Assembly: GCA_963800475.1 (NCBI GenBank)
Contig: CAWDAZ010000001.1
Span: forward strand, 434,001 to 498,000
Direction of reading: 5' to 3'
Length of the DNA stretch: 64,000 bases
Origin: Palsa-465 sp963800475
GTDB taxonomy: Bacteria; Actinomycetota; Thermoleophilia; Solirubrobacterales; Solirubrobacteraceae
This document shows, piece after piece, positions 59,356-64,000 of the stretch. Positions within the stretch are counted from its first letter, which is position 1. Each line of letters starts with the position of its first letter. The translations under genes and the position numbers were made by a program. The notes under the pieces are model-generated. The model was not told the origin of the DNA. It worked only from the letters and a program-made list of their open reading frames with translations, and ran no database searches.

Positions 59356-60241
59356 CGTCGCCGCGCCCGCCGACCGGGTGTGGCAGGCGCTGATCGATGT
59401 CGAGCAGGTGGCGCCGTGCCTCCCGGGGGCCGCGGTCACCGGGCGTAACGACGACGGCAGCTACAACGGCACGTTCACGATCAAGATCGGGCCGACGACC
59501 GCCTCCTACACGGGCAAGCTCGAGATGACGGAGGTCGATGACCACGCGCACACCGCGACGCTCCACGCGCAGGGCAACGACAAGCGCGGCCAGGGTGGCG
59601 CGAACGCGACGATCGTCTCCAGGGTGACCACCGCCGGAGCAGACGCGACGCACGTCGAGGTGTCCACCGACTACCACATCACCGGCCGGCTGGCCCGGTT
59701 CGGGCGCGGCGGGATGATCGAGGACATCTCCCAGCGGCTGCTCAAGGAGTTCGCGGCGCGGCTGCAGTCCTCGCTCGCCGGTGGCTCCGCGGACGCGGGC
59801 GGTAAGTCCGCCGACGGCGCGGATTCTGCGCGCGTGCCGCCGGCGGCCGAGGCGCCCGCGCCGGTGTCGGCCGAGGCGCCCGCGCCGGTGTCGGCCGAGG
59901 CGCCTGCGCCGGTGTCGGCCGAGGCCGAGGTGCCCGCTCCCACCGAGGTCGTGGCGCCCGCAGCGGCCGCCGCCGCCGCGGCCGACGGGGATGGCGCCGT
60001 CCCGCCGCCCCCGGAGGCGGCCGTCCCACCGCCCGAGCCCGACATCGCCGAACCGCCACCCCCGCCGCGTCCCGCCGAGCCGAGCGAGCCGCTCCAGGCC
60101 CACGACGTCGTCGGCGGCGTGCTGCTCGACCGGATCAAGCGCAACCCGGCGCCGGTGATCGGCCTCGCCGTGCTGCTGATGCTGATGCGATGGCGCCGGC
60201 GGCGGCGCAAGCGCCGTCAGCGCGAGGCATTGGCCGGATGA
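59333..60241 (+). CDS. coxG: CoxG-like SRPBCC protein with C-terminal membrane anchor
   Basis: A 302-residue protein. Residues 1-150 are a SRPBCC/CoxG domain (SFDVAAPADRVWQALIDVEQVAPCLPGAAVTG, YNGTFTIKIGPTTASYTGKLEM). A Pro/Ala-rich linker follows, with three exact eight-residue repeats (AEAPAPVS), then a single hydrophobic helix (APVIGLAVLLMLMRW) and an Arg-rich end. CoxG is known to tie the hydroxylase to the membrane and to help pass electrons to quinone; the linker would let the domain reach out from the membrane. Confidence 0.9.
   Translation: MKLEQSFDVAAPADRVWQALIDVEQVAPCLPGAAVTGRNDDGSYNGTFTIKIGPTTASYTGKLEMTEVDDHAHTATLHAQGNDKRGQGGANATIVSRVTTAGADATHVEVSTDYHITGRLARFGRGGMIEDISQRLLKEFAARLQSSLAGGSADAGGKSADGADSARVPPAAEAPAPVSAEAPAPVSAEAPAPVSAEAEVPAPTEVVAPAAAAAAAADGDGAVPPPPEAAVPPPEPDIAEPPPPPRPAEPSEPLQAHDVVGGVLLDRIKRNPAPVIGLAVLLMLMRWRRRRRKRRQREALAG
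59846..59917 (+). repeat. Three tandem 24-base repeats inside coxG
   Basis: Units start at 59846, 59870 and 59894 and encode AEAPAPVS each; they differ by at most one base. The array is in frame, so copy number could change without breaking the gene, altering linker length. Confidence 0.85.
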
Positions 60242-61056
60242 GCGACCACGGGCAGCTCGCCGAGCGGTTCCTGGAGCTGCACCAACCGGGATCGCCGCTG
60301 CTGATGCCCAACGCGTGGGACCCCGGGTCGGCGAAGGTGCTGGCCCAGCTCGGCTTCGAGGCGCTCGCGACGACCAGCAGCGGGTTCGCGGCCACCCTCG
60401 GGCGACTCGACGGATCGGTCGACCGCGAGGAGGCGCTCGCGCACGCGGCCCAGCTTGTGGCGGCTGTCGACGTGCCGGTGTCGGCCGACCTCGAGAACGG
60501 GTTCGGCGCGATCCCCGGCGAGGTCGCCGAGACCGCGCGCGGCGCCCGCGACGCGGGGCTCGCCGGCTTCTCGATCGAGGACTACAGCGGCAACCCGGAC
60601 GATCCGATCTACGGTCTCGACCTCGCGGCCGAGCGGGTCGCCGCCGCGGCGCGGGTCGCGCACGACGGGCCAGTGCGGCTCGTGCTCACCGCCCGTGCGG
60701 AGAACCACATCCGTGGCCACGACGACCTCGACGACACCGTCGCGCGGCTGCGGGCCTACCAGGACGCCGGGGCCGACGTGCTGTTCGCGCCGGGTGTGAT
60801 GAGCGCGGATGCGGTCACGCGGGTGCTCCAGGCGGTCAACCTGCCGCTCAGCGTGCTCGTGGGCCCGGCCGCGCCGCCGGTCTCGGAGCTCGCGGCGCTC
60901 GGGGTCGCGCGGATCTCCGTGGGCGGGGCGTTTGCGTTCGCCGCCCTCGGCGCGCTGGTCGAGGCCGCCACCGAGCTCCGCGACCAGGGGACCTACGGAT
61001 ACCGCGACCGCATGGTCGAGGGCATCCGCGCCGCGCGGTCGGCGTTCAACTCCTAA
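60238..61056 (+). CDS. Isocitrate lyase/PEP mutase superfamily enzyme
   Basis: A 272-residue TIM-barrel enzyme: LLMPNAWDPGSAKVLAQLGFEALATTSSGFAATLGRLDG, VSADLENGFG (Mg-binding region), GFSIEDYSGNPDDPIYG, LTARAENHIRG. The KKCGH motif of true isocitrate lyase is absent; it belongs to the oxaloacetate-decarboxylase/phosphonomutase-like group. The ATG overlaps the coxG stop (ATGA), so it is part of the hydroxylase operon and may process the hydroxylated product or a related organic acid. Substrate unknown. Confidence 0.88.
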   Translation: MSDHGQLAERFLELHQPGSPLLMPNAWDPGSAKVLAQLGFEALATTSSGFAATLGRLDGSVDREEALAHAAQLVAAVDVPVSADLENGFGAIPGEVAETARGARDAGLAGFSIEDYSGNPDDPIYGLDLAAERVAAAARVAHDGPVRLVLTARAENHIRGHDDLDDTVARLRAYQDAGADVLFAPGVMSADAVTRVLQAVNLPLSVLVGPAAPPVSELAALGVARISVGGAFAFAALGALVEAATELRDQGTYGYRDRMVEGIRAARSAFNS

Positions 61057-61109
61057 CCCAGCCAGGCCGACCCGGACGTTGATGTCCCGGCGTGCCCGCT
61101 TCGCGCCGC

Positions 61110-61146
61110 TTGACATGTGACCAAACGGTCACGTATTATCCACCGC
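61110..61146 (+). promoter_or_regulatory. Promoter/operator of the ArsR-AHSA1 operon
   Basis: TTGACA (61110-61115), 18-base spacer and TATTAT (61134-61139) give a strong promoter. The spacer holds a perfect inverted repeat GTGACC-AAAC-GGTCAC (61117-61132). Transcription should start at or next to the ATG at 61147, so the mRNA is probably leaderless. Confidence 0.82.
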
Positions 61147-61473
61147 ATGGACGGTGATCCAGGCTCGATGGACGCGGTCTTCAAGGCGCTCGCCGATCCC
61201 ACCCGCCGTGGGCTCCTCGATGAGCTGTTCAGGGAAGACGGGCAGACGCTGAGCGCGCTCGAGGCGCGGGTGCCGATGTCGCGCTTCGGCGTGATGAAGC
61301 ACCTGCGCGTGCTCGAGGAGGCCCGGCTGCTCGTGACCCGAAAGCGGGGGCGCGAGAAGCTCCATTTCCTGAACCCCGTCCCGATCCGGCTCATCCACGA
61401 TCGGTGGGTGAGCAAGTACTCCGAGCCGTGGGCCGCCGGGCTCAGCGAGCTCAAGACAGACCTGGAGGGATAG
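61147..61473 (+). CDS. ArsR family regulator (AHSA1-linked type)
   Basis: A 108-residue winged-helix regulator: MDAVFKALADPTRRGLLDELFREDGQTLSALEARVPMSRFGVMKHLRVLEEARLLVTRKRGREKLHFLNPVPIRLIHDRWVSKY. This group lacks the metal-binding Cys of ArsR/CadC sensors and is typically paired with an AHSA1/SRPBCC gene, as here (3 bases apart). The operator in its own promoter spacer indicates autorepression. A 30-base longer frame would begin within the operator and is rejected. Confidence 0.92.
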   Translation: MDGDPGSMDAVFKALADPTRRGLLDELFREDGQTLSALEARVPMSRFGVMKHLRVLEEARLLVTRKRGREKLHFLNPVPIRLIHDRWVSKYSEPWAAGLSELKTDLEG

Positions 61474-61476
61474 ACG

Positions 61477-61980
61477 ATGCAAACCGCAAAGACGGTCTCG
61501 TGGGCGGATGGTTCGGCGCCGGTCGCCGGCGGCACGGCGGTGTTCGAGGTGTTCATCAAGACCACCCCGGAACGGCTGTGGGAGGCGATCACCGACCCCG
61601 AGCAGCGCAAGAAGTACAGCTTCGGGGTCGAGACGCACTCCGACTGGACGCCCGGCTCGGAGTACCGGGCCGGCATCCCGGGCGTCATCGACATCGCATC
61701 GGGGCGCAACGTCGAGGTCGACCCGCCGCGGCGGCTCGTGCAGACGTTCGACGCGCTGTGGAGCGAGGACGTCAAGGCCGAGGGGACGACCCGGGTCACG
61801 TGGGAGATCGAGCCGGTCGGGTCCTCGTGCCGGCTGACCGTGGTCCACGATCAGCTGCCGGATTCGGCGAACGCCGAGCTGTACGGCGGCTGGCCGATGA
61901 TCCTCTCGGGGCTGAAGACGCTGCTCGAGACGGGCGAGTTGCTGGACACACCCGGATCGCTGCGTTACCAGGGCGCTTAA
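61477..61980 (+). CDS. AHSA1/SRPBCC domain protein
   Basis: A 167-residue START-like hydrophobic-ligand-binding protein: GTAVFEVFIKTTPERLWEAITDPEQRKKYSFGVETHSDWTPGSEYRAG, and WEIEPVGSSCRLTVVHDQLPDSANAELYGGWPMILSGLKTLLETG. The family has no single reaction; members bind lipids or small hydrophobic ligands. It is co-transcribed with the ArsR-type regulator that likely represses it. Confidence 0.9.
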   Translation: MQTAKTVSWADGSAPVAGGTAVFEVFIKTTPERLWEAITDPEQRKKYSFGVETHSDWTPGSEYRAGIPGVIDIASGRNVEVDPPRRLVQTFDALWSEDVKAEGTTRVTWEIEPVGSSCRLTVVHDQLPDSANAELYGGWPMILSGLKTLLETGELLDTPGSLRYQGA

Positions 61981-61992
61981 CATGCCCCCGAG

Positions 61993-63141
61993 ATGTCCTG
62001 GGCGAGGCGCAGTGCGGTAGTTGCAGTTGTGGCGGCGGCGGTCGCGATGTCGGTTGCGGCGACCGCCGCCGCCTCCCCGACGGCGTGGATCGCGGCCGTC
62101 CGGATCGCAGGGCCGCCCAACGGGGGCGCCGCCCCGGGGCCCGCGCAGCCGGCGATCCAGATCCCCGCCTCGGACGCGAAGCTGCTCGGCCAGCGGATCA
62201 TGGTCGGGTTCGACGGCACCGCGGCGAGCCCCGGCCTGCTCGCCCGGGTCCGCGCCGGGCAGGTCGGGTCGGTGATCCTGTTCGCGGCGAACATCGCCGG
62301 CAGCTCGCAGGTGCGAGCGCTGACCGAGTCGCTCCAGCAGGCCGCGCGCGCGGGCGGGAATCCGCCGCTGCTGATCGCCACCGACCAGGAGGGGGGCCAG
62401 GTGAAGCGGTTCCCGAACGGCCCGCCGTACGTGTCCCCGCCGCAAATGGCCTCGCAGGGCACCGTCAATGGCGCGTACCGCGAGGGCCAGCTGACCGGCT
62501 CGTACCTGCGCGCGCGGGGCGTCAACTGGGACCTGGCCCCGGTCGCTGACGTCCCGACATCGAGCAGCGCGTTCATCTGGCAGCAGGGACGAGCGTTCTC
62601 GTTCGACGCGGGCACCGTCGCCCGCTACGCGGACGCGTTCGCGCGCGGCGTCCAGTCGGCGCGGGTCGCGGCAACGGGAAAGCACTTCCCCGGGGTCGGA
62701 TCCGCCGGGGTCGACACCGACAACAAGCTGGACGTGCTGCGCCCGACCGCGGCGCAGCGGGCCGCGGCGCTGCAGCCATACGAGACGATGATCCCGCGCG
62801 GGCTGGCCTCGGTGATGGTCTCGACGGCCGCGTTCCCGGCGTATGACCCGACGCGCACGGTGTCGGCGCTGTCGAGCAGGATCATTCGCGGTCTGCTCCG
62901 CGGCCGGCTCGCGTTCGCGGGCGTCGCGATCACCGACGCGCTGGGGACGCCGACCGGCCACGACGAGATCATGGCGGGCCGGCTCGCCGCGCGCGCCGGC
63001 GCCGACGTGCTGCTGTACACGGACGCGGCGAACGGCGAGCTGTCCGGGCTCGAGTCCGACCTGCGCAGCGGGCGCCTCGGCCGCGCCGCCGCCGACGACT
63101 CCTATCGGCGGATCGTCGCGCTCAAGCGCCGCATCACCTGA
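61993..63141 (+). CDS. Secreted glycoside hydrolase family 3 (NagZ-like) protein
   Basis: A 382-residue exported protein (signal peptide res 1-27). The GH3 barrel has IMVGFDG, ATDQEGGQVKRF, NWDLAPVADV, KHFPG (230-234) and a nucleophile Asp315 in VAITDALG. In NagZ the loop after KHFPG supplies an Asp-His catalytic pair (KHFPGHG...DSH); here it reads VGSAGVDTDNKL with no His. Activity as beta-N-acetylglucosaminidase is therefore uncertain. Its stop overlaps the convergent thioredoxin-like gene by 8 bases. Confidence 0.88.
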   Translation: MSWARRSAVVAVVAAAVAMSVAATAAASPTAWIAAVRIAGPPNGGAAPGPAQPAIQIPASDAKLLGQRIMVGFDGTAASPGLLARVRAGQVGSVILFAANIAGSSQVRALTESLQQAARAGGNPPLLIATDQEGGQVKRFPNGPPYVSPPQMASQGTVNGAYREGQLTGSYLRARGVNWDLAPVADVPTSSSAFIWQQGRAFSFDAGTVARYADAFARGVQSARVAATGKHFPGVGSAGVDTDNKLDVLRPTAAQRAAALQPYETMIPRGLASVMVSTAAFPAYDPTRTVSALSSRIIRGLLRGRLAFAGVAITDALGTPTGHDEIMAGRLAARAGADVLLYTDAANGELSGLESDLRSGRLGRAAADDSYRRIVALKRRIT

Positions 63142-64000
63142 GCGCCGCCTCGACCGCCTGGCGCAGCTCGTTGATGCCGAACGCGCCCTCGAGCCGCGCC
63201 GCGACCACGCCCTGCTTGTTGATCGCGAACACCCATGGCTCGGTCTGGAGGTGGAACGCGTGGAGCTGCGGGCGCAGCCCCTGGCTCGGATTGTTGTTCA
63301 CGTACACCTCCTGGTGGATGAACACGATCCGGTTGCCGTACTGGTGCTGGAGCTGGACGGCGATGTCGGTCACCGGTCCGCAGATCCGCGAGTGGCACAG
63401 CTCGGGCGTCGAGAACAGCAGCAGCACGGGCTGCTTGCCGAGCACCTGGTGCAGCGACACCGAGTGCATCTGCTCGGGAGGGACGCGGGTCGTGAGCAGG
63501 CCGACGTTGCCGTGCACCGTGGCGAGCGTGTCGGTCGCGATCGCGGGCGGGCGCTGCCCGGCGTCTGGGATCGGCCAGTGCTTGGCGACCGCGACCTCGC
63601 CGGTCGCGCCGATCAGACCGCTACGGGTGCGCGTCAGCGAGAGGATGTCGTAGGTGCGCGGCTGTGGCGTGGGGATACTGGTCCAGTAGATCGCCTGCAG
63701 CCCGCCGGGGGCCGAGTTCTGCTGGCTGCGGTACTGCGGGGCCACTCCCATCGGGTCGGCGGGGGCGATGAACGGGCCCTGGGCGGGCGCTGAGGGGTTG
63801 GGCGCGATGTAGATCACGGTCGGCGCGTAGATGAACTGCTGGGAGGCGTTGGTCAGCGCAAACGCGAGCCGGTTGGTGCCCGGCGAGAACGTCCCGTTCG
63901 CGGCCCCCAGCGCCGCGTTCGAGGTGGCGAGCTGGGCGAGCTGGCGAAGCGACTTGCCTGATGCGGACGGGAACTGGCTCGCGGTCGGGCGCTCGGCGGC
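63134..64000 (-). CDS. Thioredoxin-fold extracytoplasmic protein (5' end outside window)
   Basis: The frame is open to the end of the window, so the N terminus is missing; 288 residues are visible. The upstream part (LGAANGTFSPGTNRLAFALTNASQQFIYAPTV) resembles an Ig-like beta domain. The C-terminal part is thioredoxin-like: PVLLLFSTPELCHSRICGPVTDIAVQLQHQYGNRIVFIHQEVYVNN and EPWVFAINKQGVVAARLEGAFG. The Cys pair is spaced CHSRIC, not CxxC, so a classical disulfide role is not assured. Probably exported; function unknown. Confidence 0.8.
   Translation of the reverse strand, partial: AAERPTASQFPSASGKSLRQLAQLATSNAALGAANGTFSPGTNRLAFALTNASQQFIYAPTVIYIAPNPSAPAQGPFIAPADPMGVAPQYRSQQNSAPGGLQAIYWTSIPTPQPRTYDILSLTRTRSGLIGATGEVAVAKHWPIPDAGQRPPAIATDTLATVHGNVGLLTTRVPPEQMHSVSLHQVLGKQPVLLLFSTPELCHSRICGPVTDIAVQLQHQYGNRIVFIHQEVYVNNNPSQGLRPQLHAFHLQTEPWVFAINKQGVVAARLEGAFGINELRQAVEAALR

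Noticed and set aside
59846..59917. CRISPR-like array
   Set aside because: The units are tandem with no spacers and encode an in-frame Pro/Ala linker in coxG. No CRISPR array or cas gene was seen in the window.

Overview
The window is GC-rich actinobacterial DNA. The gene set (FtsE/FtsX followed by an S41 peptidase, an RNase R-type nuclease, SmpB and tmRNA; F420-type nitroreductase; many secreted proteins with Fn3-like repeats; ATGA/GTGA gene overlaps; leaderless regulator genes) suggests a soil actinobacterium of the Thermoleophilia/Solirubrobacterales type. That placement is inference from gene style; no rRNA or marker tree is available here.

Layout. 1-13.16 kb is compact core genome: the end of a secreted protein, nadA, a minus-strand cluster (M16 peptidase, DacB-type PBP, nucleotidyltransferase-like protein), ftsE-ftsX-S41 peptidase-RNase R-smpB, a small membrane protein, an S2P-like protease, a secreted GH5 enzyme and the ssrA (tmRNA) gene. 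13.16-32.76 kb looks like a genomic island inserted in the 3' end of ssrA: the last 16 bases of the tmRNA-like domain recur at 32747-32762, followed by a strong hairpin terminator that is probably the original ssrA terminator. Cargo: a tetR-cupin-nitroreductase operon, Tat-type amine oxidase, a second DacB with an altered third motif, a small sigma factor coupled to an arylsulfotransferase-like protein, an Fn3 protein sharing a C-terminal module with it, MarR-ClC, a Crp-like regulator, an ArsR-CDF metal operon and a hydrolase-adenylate cyclase fusion. No integrase is visible and gene density is lower than outside.

32.8-44.1 kb holds secreted hydrolases (esterase, GH54-like arabinofuranosidase, dipeptidase-like) and a two-component system, mixed with four decayed genes: a truncated, frameshifted PAS-GGDEF-EAL gene, an ABC ATPase with an in-frame amber stop and a lost permease, a phosphoribosyltransferase fragment and an EAL remnant. 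44.1-51.8 kb holds membrane proteins, a secreted BNR/sialidase-like protein with DUF3237, four regulators (TetR, two MarR, and their operators), a SnoaL-like protein, an enoyl-CoA hydratase and an MFS exporter.

51.9-61.06 kb is a tightly coupled molybdenum hydroxylase operon: coxS-coxL-coxM, moxR/coxD, coxE, xdhC/coxF, mocA-like, coxG, then an isocitrate lyase/PEP mutase family enzyme. The CoxL loop reads AIRGAGR, so it is a form II-like hydroxylase of unknown substrate rather than canonical CO dehydrogenase. 61.1-64 kb holds an ArsR-AHSA1 pair with a very clear promoter/operator, a secreted GH3 (NagZ-like) protein and the end of a secreted thioredoxin-like protein that runs off the window.

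Coordinates of starts were chosen from RBS, overlaps, promoters and signal peptides read by eye. Family names come from motif recognition, not from database searches.
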